This document shows, piece by piece, positions 1 through 8,918 of a stretch of 64,000 nucleotides of DNA. The stretch is from Reyranella sp. Its GTDB lineage: Bacteria > Pseudomonadota > Alphaproteobacteria > Reyranellales > Reyranellaceae. Below the pieces are notes generated by a model. The model saw only the letters and a list, made by a program, of their open reading frames with translations, was not told where the DNA came from and did not search any database. The position numbers and the translations under genes were made by a program. The DNA lies in the NCBI RefSeq assembly GCF_004297405.1, contig NZ_SCVC01000006.1, positions 1-64,000 on the forward strand. The letters run 5' to 3'. Position 1 is the first letter of the stretch, and each line of letters opens with the position of its first letter.

Positions 1-126
1 ATCTGGAACTACGGCCTCAACACCTGGGGCTGGGAAGACAAACTCGGCGGCGGCGACCACGACTTCAACGACCTCGTCGTCCAACTCGACTTCACCAGCG
101 CCTCCGGCCACGGCTGGCTCGTCTAG
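1..126 (+). CDS. 3' end of an S53-DUF4114 protein (partial)
   Basis: Only the last 41 codons are in the window. They encode the end of a DUF4114-type domain (WNYGLNTWGWED, then DFNDLVVQLDF) that also ends the two complete S53 peptidases downstream, so this is probably the last part of another array member. Bases 1-125 match 1771-1895 of the neighbouring remnant with only two differences (109-110), much closer than either is to the intact copies. That suggests recent duplication or gene conversion. Whether the upstream gene is intact cannot be seen. Confidence 0.85.
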   Translation: MWNYGLNTWGWEDKLGGGDHDFNDLVVQLDFTSASGHGWLV

Positions 127-128
127 CT

Positions 129-190
129 GGGGCGCGCCAGTCAAGCGCGGAGGTTACTCCGCGCGAACTGGCGCGGTCATGAATCGCGGG
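129..190. repeat. Intergenic dyad repeat, family A (variant tip)
   Basis: The left half of family A (GGGGCGCGCCAGT ... ACTGGCGCG then TCATGAATCGCG) starts right after the stop codon. The usual two-base tip between CCAGT and ACTGG is replaced by about 25 bases that form their own hairpin (CGCGGAG / CTCCGCG). The right half of the family is missing. Confidence 0.75.
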
Positions 191-210
191 GTGAGGATGT
201 TGACGTGAAG

Positions 211-281
211 CCCTCACCCTAAGGAGCCGCACGAAGTGCGGCGTCTCGAAGGGCCTGTCCTGAGCGAAGTCGAAGGGTGGG
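211..281. repeat. Intergenic dyad repeat, family B (single arm)
   Basis: One arm of family B (CCCTCACCCTAAGGAGC ... GTCTCGAAGGG) with a duplicated, altered end (GTCCTGAGCGAAGTCGAAGG). Together with the family A copy before it and the inverted repeat after it, it accounts for most of the gene-free stretch before the CoiA-like gene. I see no coding potential in the rest. Confidence 0.7.
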
Positions 282-339
282 ACTCAGGCCGCGGCGTTGG
301 CGAATGGCTTTGCCTGCGGTAGGAAAGGAGAAGTGGAGT

Positions 340-421
340 TAGGGCCAAAACCCATAAAGTAGAGCGCCGCCGCGTCTGCTTCTGACCTGCTTTCAGACGT
401 CGGCCAAGTTCTGCGGTTCGT
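340..421. repeat. Left copy of inverted repeat flanking the CoiA-like gene
   Basis: Read on the minus strand, this segment runs CGAACCG ... TGAAAGCAGGTCAGAAGCAG ... TTTATGGGTTTTGGCCCTA. The same order of blocks occurs on the plus strand at 1329-1410. The copies are clearly related but diverged, with roughly three quarters of bases matching and small length changes. They lie either side of one gene, as the ends of an inserted segment might. Confidence 0.65.
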
Positions 422-467
422 CGGAGACGGGCCAAAAGCTGACATTACGATGGTAGGCCGAGCTACG

Positions 468-1232
468 CTAAAGAGGACGCCTTCTTGCGAGGTACTGCTG
501 GAATCCCGGCAACGGCTGGGGTCGTTGCGCCGCGCGATGAAGCTCCTCGACAATCACGCCAACGCCCACCGAAAATTGGTCCTCGGCGTCGAGTCCTTGG
601 TGATGTGTGCGTAGGAAGGACTCGCGCGACACAGGCGTTAAATACACTCTGCCACTTCGGCTGATGGGATCGCGCCGCCAAAGGACGGGCGTTCCATCTC
701 CATTGCCTAAATCAAAATAGACGGGCACGGGGCTAGAATTCCAATCGCGCAACGGCGCGCATTCTTCGTGGTGATTGGCGACATAAAGAATGAACGGTGG
801 CTGGCCCCACACGCATGGGCCGATACACTTCAATAGCTGCGCGGCATCGCGCTTGCGTCTGCGCCCGTCTACCACCCAAACCATCCTGCGATAGAACGAC
901 TCTCGCGCCGCGCGTTCCTCCGCTTTGAGGAACGAGTGCTGAAACTCAATGACTACCCCGCTTTGCGTCTTCACGTCGGCGACGTGCTTCTCTCCGCTCC
1001 GCGCGAAATGGACAGTTTCTTGCCAGTCTGCCGGAAATTCATTCTTCCAAGCTCTATGCCATTCTGTTTCCGGCTCCCACCACGGATCGCAGACGCGAAC
1101 ACCTCGGTGCGCCCAGTGCCGGACTCTGTGATCGCCGCACTTGGCAATCACGGGAGCCCCGCAAGATGGGCATGTAGCGGAAAGCCCAGGTTCAGCCTCG
1201 CGACGTTGGCCTTCAATGTCTGCGAACTTCAT
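468..1232 (-). CDS. CoiA-like competence/nuclease family protein
   Basis: A 254-residue protein with the CoiA-like layout. An N-terminal zinc-finger-like segment (CPSCGAPVIAKCGDHRVRHWAH, split here at CPSC and HWAH, residues ~21-43) is followed by a putative nuclease core containing DVKTQSGVVIEFQHS (residues ~86-100), where D and the E-x-Q pair are the expected acidic active-site pattern. CoiA family members are linked to DNA uptake and recombination, but many homologues occur in non-competent bacteria with unknown roles. The gene is alone on its strand, inside the S53 array and between inverted repeats. It looks like acquired cargo, and its exact job is unknown. Confidence 0.7.
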   Translation of the reverse strand: MKFADIEGQRREAEPGLSATCPSCGAPVIAKCGDHRVRHWAHRGVRVCDPWWEPETEWHRAWKNEFPADWQETVHFARSGEKHVADVKTQSGVVIEFQHSFLKAEERAARESFYRRMVWVVDGRRRKRDAAQLLKCIGPCVWGQPPFILYVANHHEECAPLRDWNSSPVPVYFDLGNGDGTPVLWRRDPISRSGRVYLTPVSRESFLRTHHQGLDAEDQFSVGVGVIVEELHRAAQRPQPLPGFQQYLARRRPL

Positions 1233-1328
1233 TCTCCGTCATGTCCTCAACCCCAAAGTGGAGCTATTGTAACGGCAAACAGGGGCGCGTGGCAGGCACG
1301 TTTGATGTCCGTTGCGGGTCAATCTCTA

Positions 1329-1410
1329 CGAACCGATTGACGTTCACCGATGTTTGAAAGCGGGTCAGAAGCAGACGTGTCGTAGCAGACTTTTATGGGT
1401 TTTGACCCTA
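1329..1410. repeat. Right copy of inverted repeat flanking the CoiA-like gene
   Basis: Plus-strand counterpart of 340-421: CGAACCG ... TGAAAGCGGGTCAGAAGCAG ... TTTATGGGTTTTGACCCTA. It ends just before the remnant of the S53-DUF4114 gene begins. Confidence 0.65.
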
Positions 1411-1420
1411 GTTCGGGAGC

Positions 1421-1896
1421 GTGGTGGTGGCGATTACTTATACTGCTATCGAAAATTCGACCTATCTCGATTTCTCCGGCTATCGCATTACCACAGAGAC
1501 GACGGTACCGGCGGCTTACGGGTTCACCGAGCAGCAACGCATCCCAGTCCACGAGACCTTGCCGCCGCGGCGCAGGCCAACGCCTACCAGCTCGCGGGAG
1601 GTGCCACGTCACTGTCGGGGCCGGGCTACGGCAACTATGCGCAAGCGATGCTGCAGGATGTCGATGCCGGCGACTTCGTGGCGATGACGCTCACCAACCA
1701 GTCGAGCGGCAACACCTTCTGGGCCTTCTCGCAGGCCAACGAGGCGGTGGGCGGCCAGTCGGTCGGCCACATCTGGAACTACGGCCTCAACACCTGGGGC
1801 TGGGAAGACAAACTCGGCGGCGGCGACCACGACTTCAACGACCTCGTCGTCCAACTCGACTTCACCAGCGCCTCCGGCAGCGGCTGGCTCGTCTAA
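1421..1896 (+). pseudogene. Internally deleted, frameshifted S53-DUF4114 gene
   Basis: The first ~40 codons encode an N-terminus like the intact copies (IENSTYLDFSGYR against LQNSTYLDLTSYR). Near 1555 the sequence jumps to the C-terminal domain in another frame (AAAAQANAYQLAGG ... WNYGLNTWGWED ... DFNDLVVQLDF) and runs to a TAA. About 800 codons, including the whole catalytic domain, are gone, and the two pieces are not in the same frame. The C-terminal piece is almost identical to the fragment at the window start. Confidence 0.85.
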
Positions 1897-1903
1897 CAAC
1901 AAA

Positions 1904-2068
1904 GCCCTCACCCTGAGGAGCCGCGCGAAGCGCGGCGTCTCGAAGGGTGGGAACGAGCACCACGCCTGAGGCCCATCCTTCGAGACGCTCACTGCGTTCG
2001 CTCCTCAGGATGAGGGCGTTGACTTGATGACCTCACCCTTCGAGACGCTCGCTCAGCCGCTCGTTCCC
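1904..2068. repeat. Intergenic dyad repeat, family B (inverted pair plus fragment)
   Basis: Left arm CCCTCACCCTGAGGAGC ... GTCTCGAAGGGTGGG, spacer with ACGAGCACC, then right arm CCCATCCTTCGAGACG ... CTCCTCAGGATGAGGG. A further partial arm (CCTCACCCTTCGAGACGC) follows and reaches the 3' end of the OmpA-like gene. Confidence 0.8.
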
Positions 2069-2070
2069 AA

Positions 2071-2562
2071 TCACCGATTGCAGGCCGCCTCGCGGGCCTC
2101 TGCGGACTGACGTCGCTGGAACGCCAGCTCGACCCGGCGATTCTGTGCTTCGTGCGTATTGGGCGGCGTCGTCACCAGGGGCCTGGTGCTGCCCACCGCG
2201 GACACTGCCAGGCGTTCCCGCGGCAATCCACGTTCGACGAGATACGCTTTCACGACCTCGCTGCGGCGGCGCGACAAAGCGAGGTTGCTCGCGTCGCTGC
2301 CGGTATTGTCGGTATGGCCGACGAGGCAGAGCTGCCAAACCGGCGGCGCTGGACTTCCGAAGAGTGTGCCTGACCACTTGGCGGCCTGGTCGAGGGTCTG
2401 GCGGCCCGGATCCTTGAGGGCGACACTGCCGTCGTCGAAGTAAATCACCCAGGCGGACGGCTCGCGCAGAGAGGCGGGCGGAGGAGGCGGCGTGCTTTGA
2501 CAGGCGCCGGTCAACAGACCCAAAGGGAGCACCAAGGCTCGGGCGACGCAGAGCAGTTTCAT
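2071..2562 (-). CDS. OmpA-family lipoprotein
   Basis: A 163-residue protein with a lipoprotein signal (hydrophobic residues 8-17, lipobox LTGAC, lipidated Cys21) and a proline-rich linker. It ends in an OmpA-like peptidoglycan-binding domain (about residues 50-155, with GHTDNTGSDASNLALSRRR and the closing NRRVEL). Such proteins sit in the outer membrane or periplasm and hold the peptidoglycan. It is a single-gene unit facing away from the S53 genes. The family is certain, the specific role is not. Confidence 0.88.
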   Translation of the reverse strand: MKLLCVARALVLPLGLLTGACQSTPPPPPASLREPSAWVIYFDDGSVALKDPGRQTLDQAAKWSGTLFGSPAPPVWQLCLVGHTDNTGSDASNLALSRRRSEVVKAYLVERGLPRERLAVSAVGSTRPLVTTPPNTHEAQNRRVELAFQRRQSAEAREAACNR

Positions 2563-2640
2563 CGAGAAGACCCCGACCGCAACTGTGCGGCAGGCAGTCT
2601 AGGCCCCCGGCGTGCGTGCTGTCGAAGCCGGAATGGGATG

Positions 2641-2810
2641 CGTCTCGAAGGTTGGGCACGAGCACCACGCCTGAGGCCCATCCTTCGAGACGGCGCTACG
2701 CGCCTCCTCAGGATGAGGACGTTGACTTGAAGACCTCACCCTGAGGAGCCGCGCGAAGCGTGGCTGGGCGCATTCACATGCGCCTTACTCGAAGGGTGGG
2801 CACGAGCACC
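2641..2810. repeat. Intergenic dyad repeat, family B (with inserted mini-hairpin)
   Basis: Two family-B arms in inverted order (GTCTCGAAGGTTGGGCACG ... CCCATCCTTCGAGACG ... CCTCAGGATGAGG), then a further left arm whose tip carries the extra self-complementary segment GGCGCATTCACATGCGCC. The reverse complement of that segment sits in the tip of a family-C repeat near 24,125. Together these fill most of the 336-bp gap before the first complete S53 gene. Confidence 0.85.
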
Positions 2811-2898
2811 GAGTTCTCGCCCCGATTGCATCGCCGATCGCGATAATGTCTGATGTCGAACGGACTCTCGGGCAAGACAGAGCCACGGAGCAGGAGGC

Positions 2899-5778
2899 AT
2901 GGCTGAGCTTCAGAATTCGTCTTATCTCGACCTGACGAGCTATCGCGGCAACGCCCCGCTGCCGACCCCCACCAGCCTGAACGATTCGTTCTCGTTCAAC
3001 GTCGCGCTGGTGATGGAGCGGGCCAACGAGCCGACGGCGCTGCTGGAAGCCGACTGGGGCGCGCGGCAGGCGCAGCTTGCAGAGATGAAGGCGAACAACA
3101 CGCTGTGGTCGACCTACGGTGCGGACCCGACGGCCTATCAGGAGGTGCGCACGGAGCTGACCAATCTGGGCTTCACGCTCTTCGCCGAAGACAACCCGCA
3201 ATATGTCTCGTCGGCCGAGTCGCGCACCATCTGGCTGAAGGTCGACCAGACCAACTTCCACACGCTGTTCAACAACTTCCTCCACAAGGGCAAGGACGAG
3301 CAGGGCAAAGACGTCACCTTCTGGCTGGACAATCTCAACCTGCCTGACTCCCTGACCTCGCGCGGCGTCAAGGGCGTGTTCTTCGACACCAACGACTTTG
3401 CGCAGCTTCTCGCCGCCGACCCCGGCGCGACGGGCGTCGTGCTGCCCCAGGGCGCGCAGAGTCCGGGCAATTCCGTGCCCCAGGTGGACCAGATCAATCC
3501 CAACGATCTCGCGGTGATCTACAACTACCCGTTCAATTCGGGCACGACGAAGGAGCTGTGGAAGACGGTCGAGACCGCGACGATCGGGCTGATCGAACCC
3601 AATTACGGCACGAAGCTTCCCGCCGATTCCAAAGAGACCTTCGAGGCTCTGACGATCGAGTACAGGAAGAACGTCGCCGACCTCCACGACGATCGCGGCA
3701 CCTACATCGGCTGGCAACCCGGCGGCGCCGCGAACGACAGCAGCGGCGAGCGTGCGATGGACGTGGGCATCGTCGCGACGGTGAGTCCGAAGTCCAAGAC
3801 CGTCCTCTATGCCGGGTCGGGCGACAGGGAGGGCGCGGAGTCGCTCGCCTTCACGGCCTATCAGGCCGCCATCTGGGACGACACGAACCAGCCGCACGTC
3901 GTCAGCTCGTCATGGCACGACTTCGGCAACGTGGCGCCGGACTCGCCATTCGCGTTCGTGCAGCAGGAACTCTACATCGACGCGGTGCTGCGCAACATCA
4001 CGATGGTCAATGCCGTCGGCGACGGCGGTTCGGGCGACCAGTATGCCAACGGCCTGACCAACATCGAGGGGATGCATTCCAGTCCCTACGCCATCGTGAG
4101 CGGCGGCACGTCGCTCAGCAGCCTGGAGATCGCGACCGGGGACCCGACCTTGCAGGGCATCGTGGCGGCGGCGACGGCCGGCAATCTCGCCGCGATCTGG
4201 CAACTGGTGGCCGGCGGCCTGAAGACGATTCCCTCTGCGGCCGATCCCGAAGCGACCGATCGGCTGATCGAGACCGTCTGGAACACCTACGTGGTCGACG
4301 GCACGAACATCGTCGCCAAGAATATCAGCGACGGTGGCTACTTCGACAACAATACCGGCGGGGGCGGCGTCGATCCCAGCAAGCCGCAGCCGGCGTACCA
4401 GACCGACTTCGGCCTCGATCTCGCGACGTCCGATCCGTCGGCGCTGCCCGGCCGCGGCGTGCCGGACGTGGCCGCGCTCGCGGGCGGCAATACGCGCTAC
4501 GTCGTGCCGGGCGCCGACATGACGGGGATCGGGAGCGGGGCGGGAACCAGCGCCACCTCGCCGATGTGGGCGGCCCTTGTGGCGCAGTTCGATGCCATAT
4601 TCCGCGACCAGGGCCTGTCCGACCTGGGCTACATGAACGATCTCCTCTACATCGCCGCGGCGATCGCGCCGGGCTCGTTCGGTGACATCACAATCGGCAA
4701 CAACACCTCCTCGTTCGCTCTGGACGGGACCTATACGACGCCGCAGGGCAACATCTCCGCCTTCGTGACGCCGACCGGCTACGGCTACGAGGCCGGTCCG
4801 GGCTACGACCTGACGACCGGGCTGGGCACGCCCAACGGCCTGCTGCTGGCGCGCGCGCTGACCGCCATCGCGCACGAGCAGGTGTCGTTCGGCAGCGTCC
4901 ATCATATCGTGGATGTCGGTGCGTCGGGCGACCTCACGACCACGCTGTCGGAAACGCTGCTGGTCCAGACGAATTCGACGGCCGCGACTACGGTCGAGGT
5001 GCTCGCGGGCGGCGACACGCAGAGCTTCGCCAGCGGCCCGTCGGCGGCCTATGCTTGGACGAGCCTGCTGGCGCAACAGTCGCTGCAGTCCAACTTCGAT
5101 CCCGATCTGGTGCGGCTGTTCGACAAGCAGGCGCAGGGCACGCTGGGGCAGGTGCAGACCGCGACGGGCGATGCGCTCGCGGTCTTCGTCGACGGCACGC
5201 AGGCCGCGGCGCCGCAGGTGACGATGACCACGCCGTTCGGCTTCGTCGACTTCGCCTCAGAAGGCGGCGGCGTGCGCGTGGCGCGTCCCGTCGCGGTGGC
5301 GGAGACGGCGAGCGGCGCCAACGACCAGCAGGCCGTGGTGCGCGTGCGCCAGAACGGCGAGGATTCGCTGTCGCTCACTTTCTACCGGGTCGACGACTTC
5401 AACGGCACGATCGGCGGCCTGGATCCCGGCGATGCCGGCTATGCGGCAGCGGCGCAGGGCCGTGCGTATCAATTTTCAGGCGGCGCCACGTCGCTCGCGG
5501 GGCCGGGCTACGGCAACTACGCGCAGGCGATGCTGCAGAACGTCGACGCCGGCGACTACGTGGCGATGTCGCTGACCAATCAGTCGAGCGGCAACACCTT
5601 CTGGGCTTTCGCGCAGGCCAACGAGTCCCCAAGCGGCCAACCGACTGGCCATCTCTGGAACTACGGCCTCAATACGTGGGGCTGGGAGGATACCAAAGGC
5701 GTCGGCGACAACGACTTCAACGACCTCGTGGTGCAACTCGATTTCACCAGCGCCTCGGGCAGCGGCTGGCTGGTGTAG
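2899..5778 (+). CDS. S53 (sedolisin/kumamolisin-like) peptidase with DUF4114 domain, copy 1
   Basis: A 959-residue predicted extracellular serine-carboxyl peptidase. Residues ~25-190 match a sedolisin pro-domain. The catalytic domain (~195-655) contains Glu284 and Asp288 (SGERAMDVG), oxyanion Asp375 (GDGGSGD) and nucleophile Ser551 (GAGTSATSP), then the Ca-site-like GYDLTTGLGTPNG. A linker leads to the C-terminal DUF4114-type domain (~840-959). No N-terminal signal peptide is visible, so export through a C-terminal signal (type I secretion) is possible, but no such exporter is in the window. The ATG follows GGAG and AGGAGG. All catalytic residues are present, so it is likely active. Confidence 0.9.
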   Translation: MAELQNSSYLDLTSYRGNAPLPTPTSLNDSFSFNVALVMERANEPTALLEADWGARQAQLAEMKANNTLWSTYGADPTAYQEVRTELTNLGFTLFAEDNPQYVSSAESRTIWLKVDQTNFHTLFNNFLHKGKDEQGKDVTFWLDNLNLPDSLTSRGVKGVFFDTNDFAQLLAADPGATGVVLPQGAQSPGNSVPQVDQINPNDLAVIYNYPFNSGTTKELWKTVETATIGLIEPNYGTKLPADSKETFEALTIEYRKNVADLHDDRGTYIGWQPGGAANDSSGERAMDVGIVATVSPKSKTVLYAGSGDREGAESLAFTAYQAAIWDDTNQPHVVSSSWHDFGNVAPDSPFAFVQQELYIDAVLRNITMVNAVGDGGSGDQYANGLTNIEGMHSSPYAIVSGGTSLSSLEIATGDPTLQGIVAAATAGNLAAIWQLVAGGLKTIPSAADPEATDRLIETVWNTYVVDGTNIVAKNISDGGYFDNNTGGGGVDPSKPQPAYQTDFGLDLATSDPSALPGRGVPDVAALAGGNTRYVVPGADMTGIGSGAGTSATSPMWAALVAQFDAIFRDQGLSDLGYMNDLLYIAAAIAPGSFGDITIGNNTSSFALDGTYTTPQGNISAFVTPTGYGYEAGPGYDLTTGLGTPNGLLLARALTAIAHEQVSFGSVHHIVDVGASGDLTTTLSETLLVQTNSTAATTVEVLAGGDTQSFASGPSAAYAWTSLLAQQSLQSNFDPDLVRLFDKQAQGTLGQVQTATGDALAVFVDGTQAAAPQVTMTTPFGFVDFASEGGGVRVARPVAVAETASGANDQQAVVRVRQNGEDSLSLTFYRVDDFNGTIGGLDPGDAGYAAAAQGRAYQFSGGATSLAGPGYGNYAQAMLQNVDAGDYVAMSLTNQSSGNTFWAFAQANESPSGQPTGHLWNYGLNTWGWEDTKGVGDNDFNDLVVQLDFTSASGSGWLV

Positions 5779-5803
5779 CGCCCGTTCAATTGGGGAGGCT
5801 TCT

Positions 5804-5880
5804 TGTCATCCTGAGCGCAGCGAAGGATCTCATGCCCTCGGCAACTGGTGATGAGATCCTTCGCTGCGCTCAGGATGACA
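5804..5880. repeat. Intergenic dyad repeat, family C
   Basis: Nearly perfect inverted repeat: GTCATCCTGAGCGCAGCG AAGGATCTCAT, short loop, then its complement ATGAGATCCTTCGCTGCG CTCAGGATGAC. It lies between the two S53 genes. Confidence 0.9.
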
Positions 5881-5892
5881 GAGAAAGATCAT

Positions 5893-5940
5893 CCTCCTCC
5901 CCATTCAAATGGGGAGGTGCCCCGAAGGGGTGGAGGGGTC
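5893..5940. repeat. Intergenic dyad repeat, family D
   Basis: Constant part CCTCCCCATTCAAATGGGG AGG, then a variable hairpin (GCCCCGAAGGGG), then the constant end TGGAGGGGTC. It is followed by a second small GC-rich hairpin just before the next gene. Confidence 0.85.
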
Positions 5941-5989
5941 GGAAGCGGCACGCGCCGCGGCGTCGGGCGGGAAGCAGGGAGTTTGAATA

Positions 5990-8905
5990 GTGGCCTTCGT
6001 CGAACTTCAGAACTCGACCTATCTCGATCTGACGAGCTATCGCGGCAATGCCCCGCTGCCGAGCAGCACGGGCTCGAACCCGTCGTTCGCGTTCAACGTC
6101 GCGCTGGTGTTCGAGCGGGCCAACGATCCGACGGCGCTGCTGGAGGCCGACTGGGGCGCGCGACAGGCGCAACTGGAAACGCTGAACGCCAACAACACGC
6201 TGTGGTCGACCTACGGCGCCGATGCGGCGGCCTACCAGCAGGCGCGCACCGAGCTGACCAATCTGGGTTTCTCGCTGTTTGCCGAAGGCACCGCCACCCA
6301 ATATGTCTCGTCGGCCGAGTCGCGCACGATCTGGGTGAAGGTCGACCAGAGCAATTTCTCGACGCTGTTCGGGACCGACCTGCTCACGGGCGTCGACCAG
6401 TCGAATACTCAGGTCTCCTTCTGGCAAGGCAATCTCAGCCTGCCCGACACGCTGACCTCGCTCGGCGTCAAGGGCCTGATGTTCGACACGAGCATGTTCC
6501 TGCCGATCCTGGCCGATCCCGGCACCGGGACGGCGGCCGAACTGCCCCAGGGCCCGCTCAGTCCCGGCAACTCCGGCCCGAGCGGGAACCAGCTCTTCCC
6601 CAACGAGATCGCGGCTCTCTACGATTTTCCCTTCAACTCGGCCACGACGCCCGATCTGTGGCAGACGGTGCAGGCCGCGACGATCGGGCTGATCGAACCC
6701 AACCTGGGCACGAACCTGGGCGGCGACTCCACGCTCTTCGCGACGCGGGCGGACGAGTACAGGACGAAGGCCGGCGTCACGACGAAGGGCACCTATGTCG
6801 ACGTGTCGCCCGGCGGCGCCCCGCAGGACTCCAGCAACGAACGCACGCTCGACGTGGGCGTCGCCACGACGGCGAGCCCGACCTCGACCCTCGTCCTCTA
6901 TGCCGGGTCGGGCAATGCGTTCAACGCGAGCGGCATCACCTTCACCGCCTACCAGGCCGCCTTCTGGGACGAGGTAAACAAGCCCGCGGTGGTCAGCTCG
7001 TCCTTCCGCGACTATCCCCACATCGCGCCGGGCTCGCCCTTCGACTTCGCCTACCGCGAACTCTTCACCGACGCGGCGCTGCGCAACATCACGATGGTCA
7101 ACGCGGTCGGCGACGGCGGCTCGGGCGACCAGTACGCCAACGGGCTGACGAACGTCGATACGATGCACGCCAGCCCTTACACCCTCGTCACCGGCGGCAC
7201 GTCGCTCAGCAGCCTGCCGATCGCGCTGGGCGATCCGACGCTGGGCGTCGTGGCGCTTCTGGCGATGCAAGGCAATCTGCCGACGCTCTGGAACCTGGTC
7301 GCGAGCGGTCTGACGAGCCTGCCGTCCGCCGCCAATCCCGAGGCGACCCAGCGGCTGATCGAAACCGTCTGGAACGACAACTACCTGGTCGACAACAAGA
7401 TCATCGATCAGGGCGGCGATCGCGGCGGGTTCCTCAACAATTCCCTCGGCGCGGGCGGCGTCGATCCCAGTCAGCCGCAGCCCTCGTACCAGACCGACTT
7501 CGGCCTCCATCTCACGACGCCCGATCCATTGGCGCTGACCGGCCGCGGCGTGCCGGACGTGTCCGGGGCGTCGGGCGGCAACCTCAACTACAAGGTGCCA
7601 CAGGCAGACATGGGCGGGCTGCGCGGCGGCAGCGGCACCAGCGCCGTTGCGCCGCTCTGGTCGGCGCTCACGGCGCAGTTCGACGCCATCTTCGCCGATC
7701 AGGGCCTGCCGAACCTCGGCTACATGAACGATCTCCTCTATATGGCCGCGGCGATCGCGCCGGCTTCGTTCAACGACGTGACCATCGGCAACAACACCTC
7801 CTCGTTCGTCCTGGGTGGGAGCTTCGTGATGCCGCCAGTTGGCAACGGCCCGGCGACCGTCCATGTGACGCCGACCGGCTACGGCTACTCGGCCGACACC
7901 GGCTACGACCTGACGACCGGACTCGGCACGCCCAACGGCCTGCTGCTGGCGCGTGCGCTGACGGCCATCGCGCACGAGCAGGTGTCGTTCGGGGCCGCCC
8001 CCCATGTGGTGCAGGTCGATGCGGCTGGCGACTTCTTGGTCACGCTGTCGGAAACGCTGCTGATCCAGACGAGTTCGACGGCCGCGACGACGGTCAACGT
8101 GGTCGCGGGCAGCGGCATCGAGAGCTTCGACAGCGCGGCGTCGGCCTCTTACGCCTGGACCAGCCTGCTGGCGCAGCAGTCGCTGCAGTCGGACTTCGAC
8201 CCCAACCTGGTGCGCCTGTTCGACAAGCAGGGGCAGGGCGCGCTGGGCCAGGTGCAGACCGCGACGGGCGATGCGCTCGCGGTCTTCGTCGACGGCGCGG
8301 AAGCCGGGGCGCCGCAGGTGACGATGACCACACCGTTCGGCTTCGTCGATTTCGCATCTGGAAGCGGCGGGGGTGGTGGCGATGCCGCCGTGCGCCTCGC
8401 ACGTCCCGTCGCGCTGGCCGAGACGGCGGGCGGCGCCGACAACCAGCAGGCGGTGGTGCGCGTACGCCAGAACGGCGAGGATTCGCTGTCGCTCACCTTC
8501 TATCGGGTCGACGATTTCAACGGCACCATCAATGGCCTGCAGCCCGGCGAGGCGGGCTACGCCACGGCGGTGCAGGGCCGCGCCTATCAGATCGTGAGTG
8601 GCAGCACGACGGGCGCGTCGCTATCGGGGCCGGGCTACGGCAACTACGCGCAGGGGATGTTGCAGGGCGTCGACGCCAGCGACTACGTGGCCATGTCGCT
8701 CACGAACCAGTCGAGCGGCAACACCTACTGGGCCTTCTCGCAGGCCAACGAGTCCGTGGGCGGTCAGTCGGTCGGCCACCTCTGGAACTACGGCCTCAAC
8801 ACCTGGGGCTGGGAAGACACGAGAGGCGGCGGCGACCACGACTTCAACGATCTGGTCGTCCAACTCGACTTCACCAGCGCCTCAGGCAGCGGGTGGTTGG
8901 TCTAG
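5990..8905 (+). CDS. S53 (sedolisin/kumamolisin-like) peptidase with DUF4114 domain, copy 2
   Basis: A 971-residue paralogue of the preceding gene with the same architecture. The catalytic residues fall at identical positions: Glu284, Asp288 (SSNERTLDVG), Asp375 (GDGGSGD) and Ser551 (GSGTSAVAP). Differences are concentrated in the pro-domain and in loops, and a short glycine-rich insertion precedes the C-terminal DUF4114-type domain. A GTG start is chosen because AGGGAG lies at a good distance and the N-terminus (VELQNSTYLDLTSYRGNAPL) aligns with copy 1. Conserved sites in both copies argue that both are functional. Confidence 0.9.
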   Translation: MAFVELQNSTYLDLTSYRGNAPLPSSTGSNPSFAFNVALVFERANDPTALLEADWGARQAQLETLNANNTLWSTYGADAAAYQQARTELTNLGFSLFAEGTATQYVSSAESRTIWVKVDQSNFSTLFGTDLLTGVDQSNTQVSFWQGNLSLPDTLTSLGVKGLMFDTSMFLPILADPGTGTAAELPQGPLSPGNSGPSGNQLFPNEIAALYDFPFNSATTPDLWQTVQAATIGLIEPNLGTNLGGDSTLFATRADEYRTKAGVTTKGTYVDVSPGGAPQDSSNERTLDVGVATTASPTSTLVLYAGSGNAFNASGITFTAYQAAFWDEVNKPAVVSSSFRDYPHIAPGSPFDFAYRELFTDAALRNITMVNAVGDGGSGDQYANGLTNVDTMHASPYTLVTGGTSLSSLPIALGDPTLGVVALLAMQGNLPTLWNLVASGLTSLPSAANPEATQRLIETVWNDNYLVDNKIIDQGGDRGGFLNNSLGAGGVDPSQPQPSYQTDFGLHLTTPDPLALTGRGVPDVSGASGGNLNYKVPQADMGGLRGGSGTSAVAPLWSALTAQFDAIFADQGLPNLGYMNDLLYMAAAIAPASFNDVTIGNNTSSFVLGGSFVMPPVGNGPATVHVTPTGYGYSADTGYDLTTGLGTPNGLLLARALTAIAHEQVSFGAAPHVVQVDAAGDFLVTLSETLLIQTSSTAATTVNVVAGSGIESFDSAASASYAWTSLLAQQSLQSDFDPNLVRLFDKQGQGALGQVQTATGDALAVFVDGAEAGAPQVTMTTPFGFVDFASGSGGGGGDAAVRLARPVALAETAGGADNQQAVVRVRQNGEDSLSLTFYRVDDFNGTINGLQPGEAGYATAVQGRAYQIVSGSTTGASLSGPGYGNYAQGMLQGVDASDYVAMSLTNQSSGNTYWAFSQANESVGGQSVGHLWNYGLNTWGWEDTRGGGDHDFNDLVVQLDFTSASGSGWLV

Positions 8906-8918
8906 CATCGCCAAAGCG

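Noticed and set aside
5870..8005. A 711-codon open frame antisense to the second S53 gene, and similar long antisense frames elsewhere
   Set aside because: High GC makes long open antisense frames common; the plus-strand gene has full domain and active-site support, and the antisense product is low-complexity and unlike any family.
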